Source: Polytrichum commune | Lineage: Eukaryota > Streptophyta > Polytrichopsida > Polytrichales > Polytrichaceae | DNA length: 64,000 nt | Reading direction: 5' to 3' | Assembly (NCBI GenBank): GCA_950295325.1 | Contig: OX485809.1 | Location: 41,013,081-41,077,080, forward strand | Shown here: piece after piece, positions 10,814-20,933 of the stretch | How the letters are laid out: every line of letters starts with the position of its first letter | Numbering within the stretch: position 1 is the stretch's first letter | Translations under genes and position numbers: made by a program | Notes under the pieces: generated by a model | What the model saw: the letters and a program-made list of their open reading frames with translations, nothing else | Databases searched by the model: none | What the model was told of the DNA's origin: nothing

Positions 10814-10958
10814 AGGCAATCTGACTAGAGTCACTATTGTGCTTGGACTTTGTAGCACATATAAGCGCTGAAAGTTGCCGAAATGAGCAGTTGTCGGTAG
10901 CTGTTCAACCTGGCCCTGAAGAATCTACCTGGGCAGGAGGAAGCTCCTACTCACACTT
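10814..10958 (+). ncRNA. H/ACA snoRNA, copy 2
   Basis: Same architecture and length (145 nt) as the copy at 10143. The hairpin 1 stem is GGCAAT / GTTGCC (10815-10820 with 10874-10879), the H box is AAATGA (10881-10886), hairpin 2 has inner stem CTGGCCC / GGGCAG, and ACA is at 10953-10955. Where the two copies differ in the upper stem of hairpin 1, pairing is kept (TCGT / ACGA in copy 1; TAT / ATA in copy 2). That covariation supports a selected RNA structure. The target is unknown. Confidence 0.75.
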
Positions 10959-10978
10959 TTTGTTCTGTGAAATCTTGT

Positions 10979-11047
10979 AAGCGCTTCCCAGGAGCATTGG
11001 GAAATTAGTTTAGGATGTATCCATCGTAAGAACCTATTCTGGCACTT
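10979..11047 (+). ncRNA. Conserved hairpin segment in the snoRNA unit, copy 2
   Basis: AAGCGC at 10979 and GCACTT ending at 11047 bracket a 69-nt segment containing the small hairpin CCCA / TGGG. The matching segment at 11284-11351 has a perfect AAGTGCC / GGCACTT outer stem. Downstream of this copy lies AGACTA, an H box-like ANANNA. It may be half of another H/ACA RNA, but no second hairpin with ACA was found. Confidence 0.35.
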
Positions 11048-11095
11048 GTATATAGACTAATCAGCCTAGTGAAATCAAGACAAGCAGGAATGGTT

Positions 11096-11179
11096 GATCA
11101 CGAGGATGACAATTATCTGTAACCTCCGAAAGGCATTGGCCATGTGTGGGTTATTACCTCTAAGAAGTACTGAGTGATC
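11096..11179 (+). ncRNA. U61: C/D box snoRNA, U61-like 18S methylation guide, copy 2
   Basis: The terminal stem GATCAC (11096-11101) / GTGATC (11174-11179) encloses a C box-like AGGATGA (11103-11109) and a D box CTGA (11170-11173). Upstream of the D box lies CCTCTAAGAAG, followed by TA and the D box. These 11 nt are fully complementary to CUUCUUAGAGG, a conserved stretch of eukaryotic 18S rRNA. By the fifth-nucleotide rule the methylated residue is the second U of that stretch, which from memory is the position modified by U61 (SNORD61) in human. The C box departs from RUGAUGA at one base. The gene sits in a repeated unit with an H/ACA RNA and has a second intact copy at 11401. Confidence 0.72.
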
Positions 11180-11250
11180 CACGCTGCTGCTGTACAACAA
11201 GCAATCTGTTAAAGGGTGCACTACCTGCACACTCATCCGAGTCGTATATT

Positions 11251-11263
11251 CCTACTCACACTT
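11251..11263 (+). pseudogene. Truncated 3' end of a third H/ACA copy
   Basis: CCTACTCACACTT repeats the last stem strand and ACA box of the H/ACA copy at 10814-10958, but the preceding 130 nt are absent and replaced by unrelated sequence. The third repeat unit of the cluster therefore kept its C/D gene and lost its H/ACA gene. Confidence 0.55.
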
Positions 11264-11283
11264 CCTGTTCTGAGAAGTTTTCT

Positions 11284-11351
11284 AAGTGCCTCCCAGAAGC
11301 ACTGGGAAATCAGTTTGGGAATCTCCATCGTAAGAACTTATTCTGGCACTT
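11284..11351 (+). ncRNA. Conserved hairpin segment in the snoRNA unit, copy 3
   Basis: A perfect 7-bp inverted repeat, AAGTGCC (11284-11290) and GGCACTT (11345-11351), encloses a second perfect hairpin, CCCAG / CTGGG. It corresponds to 10979-11047. Pairing is better here than in copy 2. The function is unknown; it may be part of an H/ACA RNA or a processing signal between snoRNAs. Confidence 0.35.
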
Positions 11352-11400
11352 GGTTTATAGTCTAATCAGCGTAGGGAAATCAAGACAAGCAGAAAGAGTT

Positions 11401-11484
11401 GATCATGAGGATGACAATTATCTGTAACCTCCGAAAGGCATTGGCCATGTGTGGGTTATTACCTCTAAGAAGTACTGAGTGATC
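11401..11484 (+). ncRNA. U61: C/D box snoRNA, U61-like, copy 3
   Basis: Near-identical to the copy at 11096: terminal stem GATCAT / GTGATC (one G-U pair), AGGATGA at 11408-11414, guide CCTCTAAGAAG, D box CTGA at 11475-11478. The guide to 18S rRNA is unchanged, so this copy should be functional. It ends the recognisable cluster. Confidence 0.7.
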
Positions 11485-12089
11485 TACACTGCTGCTGCAC
11501 AACAAGCAATCTGTGCTCTACCTGCACAATACATCGCATATCGCTGAGATTCTTGTTTTAATTTTTCGAATCGAAGTTAATATGCAAATCACCTGAAAGA
11601 TCAAAGTGACTCCGATTCTCTGCGATTTGTCGGGCCTATACGTAGTCATTGACTATGGAATTAAGAATAATGTATCCAAGTGAAATTAACTACAATCTCA
11701 TTGTAGTGAGTGGAACTCTGAAGCTCTGAACTGTTTGATGGTCACTCGATCGATGTTACAACTTGTTTATCAGACTTGTGACAAACGATTTAGTAACATT
11801 AAACCTACCTTACCTACCCGCACGCTAACCAACTTGGGAAGCTCAGACCATTGAGGGCATGTGAATCGACTGTCGTCCTTGATCCGTCATTTGTGTGTTA
11901 ACCGACTTCATAACGAAGACGGGGAAGGAACGCTTTTGAGAAGATTCATTTGCAAAGCTGTATCTCTTTCTTCTTCGGATTGAAATGAAAGTATTTCAGT
12001 GATGAGACCAAGCCCCTTAACAGATTGATTGTTGCGTAATGTATCATGAACGAGGAATTGGCTGTAACCACATTACTACCGCTCGTCCT

Positions 12090-12130
12090 CACTTGGTGAT
12101 GACTTCGGCATCCTTATTACCTGACAAGTG
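12090..12130 (+). other. Miniature C/D-like structure
   Basis: CACTTG, then a perfect C box GTGATGA (12096-12102), then only 18 nt, then a perfect D box CTGA (12121-12124), then CAAGTG, the perfect inverse of CACTTG. This has the form of a C/D snoRNA terminal motif but is far shorter than usual. A second perfect GTGATGA lies upstream at 11999-12005, so the piece at 12096 could instead be a C' box of a longer RNA (about 11995-12130) without an obvious terminal stem. Confidence 0.3.
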
Positions 12131-13155
12131 CAAACGAATCCACGGGAAATCTAAGATATTTTAGAGCGTTCAAGATATCCTTGCATTCGAAATTACTCCA
12201 CACAACACCCCTTAGTCTATTTGTGAAATGTTGATAATGTCTATGGGTTCTTTATAAAGTAACACCCAGGGTAAATGCTTCGTTTAACTTGTCCTCCGTC
12301 TTTTATTTAATATATTTACATTTTCAGATTTGTATTGCATTAGCAAAACTATGATGAGGCACCTACAACCAGATTGAAAAACGGAGCTCCCATGATTTAT
12401 TACGATTATCAAAAGGACATGTTTGTTGAATCTCAATTGTGTTCATCTAGATGCAGCTCAATATCTTTTCTAAATGAATTTTTACGGTGTTTGTTCTTTG
12501 ATCGTCACTTAAAACAATAATCAAAGAAAGGTATGCGATTAAGAAAAGTAATCAAACATTACCCACATACCTTTGTATTCAAGACTGGTTGCAAATACCC
12601 TACAGTAGATGCCATATCATGCTGAAGGAGCCGAAGTGTCCTGGGAGACTATCACCGAAAATACACTCCTCTCACTTCCGAGATTCCCAGGGTCGTATTT
12701 ATTGGGATGGCGTAGGAGTTGATAAATCAAATTGATTTCGAAAAGCCGACATGCAATAGGTGTGGGAGGGGGCCACCAAATACAGTCAAGTTCTTCTCAA
12801 TAGCCAGGTGTGGGCAGATGGGATAGAAGGTGTTAATCTGATAATCAATCGCTCTGACACGATTGCCAAACTCTTTTTGCAAAACTATCATCCAGTGCCT
12901 AAAATATTTCTAATGTTTCAATTCCAGAATGATCCAGATGAAGCAAAATCAGAAGAGGTGATTGTGGACTGAATTTGCCGTTTTCATATGCATCCTGGTA
13001 CAGATCTTTATCTGTAACTAGATTTGACAAAACATACCCTATGGTGATAACTTTTCTGCTTGTGAACCACTAGCTATACTAAACGCTAACTACATTTTAA
13101 TATATTATGCAAAATTCTTTGAAAAGATAATCTGTACAAAGTGAAGAACCATTAG
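12131..13155. other. Intergenic with a repeat copy and possible exon pieces
   Basis: The part from 12297 to 12470 resembles the LRR gene intron at about 23570-23790 (shared TTGCAYTAGCAAA, CATGTTTGTTG and CAGTTGTGTTC-like blocks), so it is a dispersed repeat. At 12611-12692 and 12760-12972 there are open plus-strand stretches bounded by splice-like signals (AG before 12760; a pyrimidine-rich acceptor before NDPDEAKSEE). They may be exons of an unrecognised gene or a decayed one. I cannot assign them. Confidence 0.35.
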
Positions 13156-16100
13156 CTATGCCCAACCCTCGGACAGGCCATCAGGAAACGTCTCTGGAAC
13201 AGAACTCGGCTGCTCCACATCCACCCTTCCCGGTACACCCAAATCCCCCAGACTCACTGTGGGTATCCTTTCTTCAACAGTCGTCTCCTTTGGTGATTGT
13301 TCATGCACAACATGGCCTACAATTACTGTGATGTCATCCAGTTTGCCACCTACACAAGAGTATAGGTTTGTAAGATACTGATTTCACTACATCAAGAGCC
13401 AGAGCAAAAATCACGAATCTAAACAGTGCCTTTAAAATACACTCCTTGTGTGTAAAGAATAGTGACTATGTTATACTGTTCCGATGCTAAATTCACATCA
13501 CCAGAATACTTGTGGTTGTTATGATTTAGATAACATCCCTACAATGGTTGCTATAGTCACACTATGCCTATAACTGTCTGGCTCATTACATGCTCTTGGA
13601 AGGATTGTAACCTAGACATCAGTGGAGTTGCCCAAACATCACAAATTAGTGCGAATCTGCCAAATTAGTAAGGCAAGAGGCTTCATTTTTTTCTTGAGAA
13701 CAAAGTGTGGTGGGAAGGTGCATGACTCTCACCTGTCAATTTCTGACCTAATACTTTTTTGTACCATGGCAGGTCCAAACCCTGCAAACAGCAGAATGGT
13801 AAAAGTTAAGAAACAATAGCTGAAACAATTTACATACCTGCAAAAGAACCTCCTCAGTAGTTCCTAAAAAGTTAGGTTGGTAGACGTGCTTGCACTGATA
13901 TGACATATAAATTCTAACCTGCTGGACAGCTTCCTTGATGTATGGGGATTCATAGGTAGTGTCCCTTGAGTTCTTGCTTGCCAATGCTGCCAGTGCATTT
14001 GCTGCAATTTCAACCCCTTTCCATCATCAGAATGAGTGCATCAGGCACATACTCTTGTAACTAATTCACAATAAAGATCGTAATCAAGGAGCATGCAAGC
14101 CCTAATGGACCATTATAGCTCCTTTGTACCACAAACGCTTATATCTCCGCAGAGAAATGTGCAATTTGAGAAAAATCGCCAATCAACTGCTTCAAAGAAG
14201 AGCAGTGAAGCACCCACCACAACGCTGAGCTGACTCCTGATCGGAAATAGTAAAAATTCTGAGGGTGTTCTCAATCTCAAGATCATACACATTGTCAAAC
14301 AGCCCATCGGATCCCATTACAATGGTGTCCCCTTCCTTCAACTCAGCTCTAAAAACCTGCTCCAGGATCCAACTGTAGCATTTTAGAAGAATTTACAAAT
14401 AAAGAAAGGCAAGATAAACCATATTAGTAGGTTCAAAGGACTCTCCCTGACATGAGCATTCCAAATATTGACAAAATGATAAGGACAAGATTCTCGTTTA
14501 ACTTCAGTGGAAACAACACATAAGAGGGACAAAAATGCTTCAGGCTCTCCTAAGCTTCAGGTAGAAATCTAGTCTTTGAGTTTTCTTACTAAGTTTGGGA
14601 GTCAAGATAATACCGCAGCATCTGCAGCTGATTGACCGCCCTTCTCAGAGCTAAATTGGTACGGGCAATCAAAGTAATGCTGCTGTGGCTTGGTTGCAAA
14701 GACAATCCGCCCTGAAGCAAAATAAAATACAACTTAACACCTCCATGCCTTCCTCTGTGATGCAGTCAAGACACAAGTAAAACAAAGTGAAGGTAGCCAT
14801 AATATAATTATGACCTACTTTGCAATCTGACCTACAAAGATGAAAGAACATATAGATACATGCTGCTTGAGAGTGTGAAGCATACCTTGCCGAAGAATGC
14901 GGAGACCACAATCACCGACATTTGCCACATGCAAGTTCCCATTCCTTTCCAATATTGCAACAATGCTGCCTTCCAGACAGATGCAAAGGGTGTGAGAAAG
15001 GGTCTTGATACCATATAAGATGCACTACAATGGCTCATACTGCTGATCACAGAGGAAATGCAATCATCCACTCTGCTCTACCCATCCTCTGCCGACATGA
15101 ATGACATTCTATACTTAGCAATAACACATAATTCACATTAGACTGCATCCATCTCTGTTGGAGGTAGGCACACAGAAAGATAAGCACAAGAGACAATACT
15201 TTTTTTCTGAGGATCTTTTGGCCAATAGGTTAGTTAATTACTAAACTTTGTCTCTGCAGCATGAAGTTTCAGAAATTGCAAGTAACTTACGCAGTAGCAG
15301 CTCCTATAGAGCTTGTTGAAGTGTGAGCTTTCTGGAGCAGTAACTGTGCATCAATGTCCATCTGAAGAAGCCACATTTTTACATCATCCAAATGGGTTTC
15401 TCAAATGACTGGATTTTGCTGTCTGTTGATTTATTCGCTATTTTTTGTGAGCCTTGTGCTGTCAATTGCAACTAGCAACCAAAAAGGCCAATGACGAATA
15501 CATTCACTCTCTTAAGACACGACAAGGGAAAGTGCACCCATGATGTGCTAAAAGAAGTATGGATGCTGTGAATCCTAAAATCACTCCAGTACCTATCGTA
15601 AGACTACATTGATTTTGAGGCAGACCTCCTCAGAAGCAACAGCAGCTGCAGCATGTGCCATAAATTCCTTTGAGAAAAGAGCAGGATCAACATTCTGCTC
15701 TGCCCATCTGTTGGAGAGGAAAGCCAGAAACTATCTCAGCACAAGCACATTGGGCCACTCCTAGCTAACCCTGTTCACGTGTTTAAAGTAGTGTTCCAAA
15801 TGCATGTGGGGATATGTAAACTTAAGATGAAGGCCCCAGTAGTCCTTTCATATGTAATTTGTGCAGAACTCATACAAAGGTACTTCAAACCTCAACCACC
15901 AGAATTTCACACTGCACAAAAAAGTGTGCTCCTGCTTACCCCGATACACCATCAGCAATCCCGAGGACACCTCCACCGAACCTGCTAACAAAGTACGCAT
16001 CTTCACCACCTTTGTCCACCTGCTCAAACACAAACAAAAATTTGCGTATTAAATTTTGTGCAACCAATGACGACATTCACAGGTACAAAGCACATTAACC

Positions 16101-16693
16101 TTATGTTCCCTGAATTTCAAAGCCCACATGAATGCATGAGCTAGCACTATCTTACTAGAGATACAAAATCAATTACTATGCGACTTTTTCTTCCACCTAC
16201 TCAAAGACAAACAAAACATTGTATATCAAACTCTCTGTATCAAATGATGAGATTCACAGCTAAGAGCGCCTTACCTTAATTCCCTTTGAATTTCAAGAGC
16301 CGCATGAATGGACATGACAAACTCGGTGCATGAGCTAGCACTACCGAAGACACAAATCAATTCATATACAATTTCCACTTAGGGGCATGACAGTCCACAC
16401 ATAGGGTGCGACATTACCTTGTCGGGATGAGGAATGACTGTAGCCCCAACGGTAAAAGCCAGCTCCACCCTGCAATTGCAATCACAAACAGGGAGATAAC
16501 AAGTGGGTTTCTAGTGATAAGGATGTGGTGGAGATTTGAATTCGAAGGGAAGGGAAGGAAATTCAAACCTGGAATTTGAAGACGCTTGGAGGGTAGCCAC
16601 AGCAGGCCGGAAGGTGGAGGTCGGGCGAGGGAAGAGAGAGAGACGCCGAGGGGTGGGCGCTGCCATAGCCGACATCGCCATAGCCATAGCCAT
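13156..16693 (-). CDS. PBCP: PSII core phosphatase (PP2C family), plastid
   Basis: Eleven exons, 350 aa: 16569-16693, 16418-16469, 15940-16019, 15626-15707, 15291-15361, 14886-14965, 14614-14711, 14218-14356, 13919-14001, 13733-13781 and 13156-13349. All introns are GT-AG and the frame closes at TAG 13156-13158. PBCP is a PP2C-type, metal-dependent phosphatase that dephosphorylates photosystem II core proteins in chloroplasts. Residues 1-42 are rich in Ala, Ser, Arg and Pro with no acidic residue, as expected of a plastid transit peptide. PP2C motifs follow: HPDKVDKGGEDAYF (56-69), ADGVSGWAEQ (81-90), NVGDCG (152-157), GSDGLFDNV (211-219) and GGKLDDITV (287-295), so the metal-binding aspartates are kept. 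The order matches Arabidopsis PBCP closely (SRDTxxESPY, KKVLGxKLTGGKLDD). The C-terminal tail of about 50 residues after VIVGHV is longer than in Arabidopsis (about 300 aa). The ATG at 16693 opens a run of Met-Ala pairs, so nearby ATGs could also serve. Five 86-bp repeats lie upstream. Confidence 0.93.
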
Positions 16694-16800
16694 TGCTCTC
16701 GCTTGATGAGAGTGGAGCAACCACGTCAGGCTGCTCGAAGAAGGCTCACATTCAAGGTAAACTTAAGCGCCGCGTCACACGGGTCCCGAGTCCTAAGTCC

Positions 16801-17230
16801 CAAGTCACTTGAGGTCAATCCGTGCAATCTCAGCCGTTGAGAACATGGAAATTGGGAATTACCACTTCACACAAGATCTTAGGTCCCAAGTCACTTGAGG
16901 TCAATCCGTGCAATCTCAGCCATTGGTAACATGGAAATTGAGAACTACCACTTCACACAAGATCTTAAGTCCCAAGTCACTTGAGGTCAATCCGTGCAAT
17001 CTCAGCCATTGGTAACATGGAAATTGGGAATTACCACTTCACACAAGATCTTAGGTCCCAAGTCACTTGAGGTCAATCCGTGCAATCTCAGTTGTTGAGA
17101 ACATGGAAATTGGGAATTACCACTTCACACAAGATCTTAAGTCCCAAGTCACTTGAGGTCAATCCGTGCAATCTCAACTGTTGATAACATGGGAAATTGG
17201 GAATTACCACTTGACACAGGGTTTAAGGTT
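16801..17230. repeat. Five 86-bp tandem repeats upstream of PBCP
   Basis: The phrase CAAGTCACTTGAGG recurs at 16801, 16887, 16973, 17059 and 17145, an exact period of 86 bp in every interval. Units differ at only a few positions (for example CAGCCATTGG against CAGTTGTTGA). The array begins about 110 bp upstream of the PBCP start codon, so it lies in or next to that promoter. Each unit contains CACTTCACACAAGATCTTA, similar in style to local MITE ends. It is followed by TTTAAGGTTTAAGG near 17222. Confidence 0.9.
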
Positions 17231-18292
17231 TAAGGTTTCTATGAAAGTTTTTGCATGGCTTATTAACATTAGGTTGGAATTAGCCATACACAGGTGCGCC
17301 TAGAAATACTAGTTCACTTGGAGTTAGCGGAACATCCTTTCCATTCATGGTTTTTGGAGCACCACCATTGGTTGCGCCTCCTAGTGGTGTATCAAAACCC
17401 AAGAAGGAGATTTTTTTTTTTTTTAATAAAAATAAAAATATTGTGGGCACAATTATGCTGGTGGATGGATGGTGGTCAAATGTACATGTGACCGACATCC
17501 TAGACCTTTACAAGGAGGAGTGGCGTTGATGCAATAAGGGTTTGTGAGCCCAAAAAACATTGGACATATATTCACATGGAGCATGCATGGTAGATGCCTA
17601 ATTTGCTAAGAAGGTTGGGTGCTCACATAAAAGATAAGATAGAAGTGTAAAGGTTGAGTGTCACAAGCAAAAATCCTTACTTGAGGCGCAAACCGGCGTT
17701 GCATGTTCCACTTGGCTATGGTTTAATTGTATGCCCCGCATGATGGGTGGATTTGTGAAGGGTGAGGGATTGGAAGGTGGTACTAAATAGCGGCAATCTA
17801 TTGAGGAGGAAGACAAGGACAATAATAAGCAGGTGCTAGAGACCCAGTCCGACTAGCGGCCCCACTCCTTGGTTATTGACTTGGTAGAAGATGAGGGGGA
17901 TATGATTAATCATGACCACGTGACCCCGCCACCTTCTACTATGGACAATTTTCATGGGATTTCAATTGGTGAGGGATCAATACCTTGTGCATGACTCTCC
18001 CTACACTATCTCTTTGTGAGAAACCTTGAGTTTCAAGTTAAATAAACTCTCACAAATGATCCTTAATAAACATGGTGTACATGGCAAACACCATTGCAAG
18101 CTTCGCAACAAGATCTGCATGTGTTTAGGAATGCAAGGCTACAACTTCAAAAGAAATGATGGCCGTGATGATTGATGATAATGACAAATGACAAAGTCCA
18201 ATGTTCTGTTATGGGTTGCCGAATTGGAGATTGCTTCGCAAGAAAGGATAGTAGCCATGTTGATCGTTATCATGGCCAACAAGCTATCATAA
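17231..18292. other. Intergenic, no gene seen
   Basis: No gene recognised. Open frames of 60-72 codons overlap on both strands at 17280-17529 around a T-rich run and show no domain. The stretch 17530-18290 has a transposon-like look but no ends or motif that I can name. Confidence 0.45.
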
Positions 18293-19356
18293 GGCCCGGT
18301 TCAGACCGGGACGTCCACCCGCAGTGGACAAAACCCGACGTCCAGGGCTTTGTCCGCTTGATTGCGGAGGGAACTTGCCACGTCAATAATCAAATTGTCC
18401 GTCCGGTGGATGGGTTCACACCGGAACCGGACGTCCAGTGTAGGGGTATTTTATGAAGTACATTGGCTACATCATGTGTTGTGAAAATTTAATGCATTAC
18501 TTTCCTACATGAACATCAAACTCATAATATGGTAATATATTTTCAACCGAATCCATTGCTCTATGATGTGAGAGGTAATTTTGTAAATATCATGAAACAT
18601 TTTGAAAATCTTGTAATGGTATTTTTAATGTATTCTAATGATATTGTATATGTACTAGGTAACAATCTATAAACTCAAATTTTCTTAGAATGTTAAGACA
18701 TTTGAACTTAAATTATCTCCATACATAAAAACGAATTAGTTTTAGAGACATTTTCTTAATGGACTTTCATTTTGGTCATTGATAGGAGAGTTTGTTTTAC
18801 CTTCTTTGCATAAATTATGTGTATTGTTACTTTTTTAATTAGAGGTTGAAAAAAGAAATTGAAAATAAAAAATAAATGCATTGTAAAATTAGAGGTAATG
18901 GATTCTAATAAGTAGGTTATTTTGGAGGGAATTTATTATCAAATTGCACAAAAATTATTGGGTTGTGTACCAAGACGAAAGAATAGAAGTATTGACATCT
19001 TTCATGAAGTTTTCCCGTATCCTCAAGTCGCGAAGTTTAGCCGCAGTATGAAGTGCACCAAAGAATTTGCACATCACCAAGAAGAACGTCAGGAGCGAGG
19101 TGCGGAGACGGACTCTCGCGAGGAAGGTTTTGTCCTGTGGACAAGTTTGAAGTCACCTCCCGAGGTGACCCCAAACTTGTCCACTACAAGTCTAGTCCCT
19201 CTTCATTTTTGGCGGGAGGGTCTGATGACGTGGACTTCTCCCCCATAGGACGTCCCTCCGGTATGAATACCCCACCGGACAAAATCCTCTCTTTGCCCAA
19301 TCACACTCTTCAAAATCCTGTCCATTGTGAGTGGACGTCCCGGTCTGAACCGTGCC
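18293..19356. mobile_element. PIF/Harbinger-like element, 1064 bp, TAA target site
   Basis: The left end GGCCCGGTTCAGACCGGGA is matched by the inverted right end (GGCACGGTTCAGACCGGGA when read on the minus strand), and the similarity continues through GACGTCCAC. TAA flanks both sides (18290-18292 and 19357-19359). GGACGTCC or GACGTCC recurs near both ends, and GTGGAC is frequent. The middle is AT-rich and has no transposase; frames of 94-117 codons near the ends only read through the repeats. It is non-autonomous. Confidence 0.85.
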
Positions 19357-20930
19357 TAAGTATTATATATGTGATTTTTTTTCTTTCTATTTTTTGGGTT
19401 TTATGAGCCGATTCCGGGATTAGAGATTCAAGTTGAAAATTGTGACTGTGATTTTTTCAATGTCCTTTTGTATCTAACAATTCCACACATACGCGGTGCT
19501 TTTAATTTGTCACTTGCTATGTTTGTTTCCAATGTGAGTATTTATAATACCTAATCTTTAGTATAAAATTTCTACAATGCAAAATATTTTCTATAATGAT
19601 TTTTGCTAAAAATGGTGTCGCGAATACATATTTTATGGTACAATGTTGTGCTCTACTGTTATGCCTCGTAGTTGTGTGATTAAAATTTCATTAGTATAAT
19701 TAAAATGTTTAAACCAATATAAACTCGTCTGTTTAGATTTGTGGATTAGGGTTTAAGGAATAATCGCCATCACAAATAAAATGTGTTAGGCAAACTGCAC
19801 TATTTTTAGTTTAACATCCCAAATCAACACCCTAGTGTAGCCAAACCTAACAAGTCACATTTTGGATTCCATAGATTCCTCTAAAATGAACGGTAATTCT
19901 CTTCAATTCTTTAACTTCTTCTACCAGTTGTTTCGCAAACTCAACATGCTCATTTGTAATGAGCAGTTGGCCATGCCACCGCAACTCCATTCTATGTCAA
20001 ACTGAACTTCAACCTGTTATTTGTCAAGCTCAATAGAAGCTGTCATTTTGAGTGTTCGACTTCGATATGTCGTCTTTTTCAAACCTGCCCGATTCATCTT
20101 TAAGTACCGACATGAGCTTTGATTAATGTGATAACAAGCTTTGTTTTGTAGGGATTCAAAAATCGAGACGAAAACCACTTTCTTTTGTATTTTGAAAGTT
20201 CTCTTTGATAACTTGTTAAAGCTAAAATTAAAGACTTCATGTGCTCATTAAATTGTCATGTAGTATTTGCAATCATAATGACTATGGAGTCTCAAATGGT
20301 TATCATATTTCGATTACGTAGTTCTAACTTTTTTCAAAAATTTGTCATGTGTTTTGATCTTGGAGCCTCAAATATGTTAATATATGGTAATATATGGTAA
20401 TATATTACCATATATATGTTAATATGGTAATATATGTTTTGTGGTATTTTTTCTCGCAAATATTTTCTAAAAGTAAGTTTGCAAATGATGCCATTCCAAC
20501 TTACATTTAGGAACATACATTCCAAATAAATGGAACTTCTAGTAAGCAAAAAATATTTTGGTATAATGAGCATTATTTGTACTACCAAATAACATAGTGA
20601 AATCCAAATTTAAGTTTTTATAAATTTGACAATGAGTTCTAGGGTTTGCCGTTCACTCATGTTGTGATTTTTTTTGACACAGTGTAATGTAATGTCCACA
20701 AAGTTTTTGTAGCATAATCAGTCAAATTCCTAATGTAACCAAGTTTGATTGATCACATGTTGTGATGTTTTGGTTATTTTAATAGAAAAATTGTGTTTAG
20801 TAGATTCCTCTAAAATAATCTTGAAATCTTTCCAAGTCTTGGACTTGAGTTCAACCCTTAGTGTACACAAAATGCAATTGAGCCAACCCCTAAAATCCAT
20901 GGCAAGCACATGATATACATGCCATGCTTT
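19357..20930. other. Intergenic, AT-rich
   Basis: No gene seen. At 20374-20437 there is a short AT-rich array of TTAATATATGG and GGTAATATAT units, including the inverted TATTACCATA. Confidence 0.55.
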
Positions 20931-20933
20931 AGT

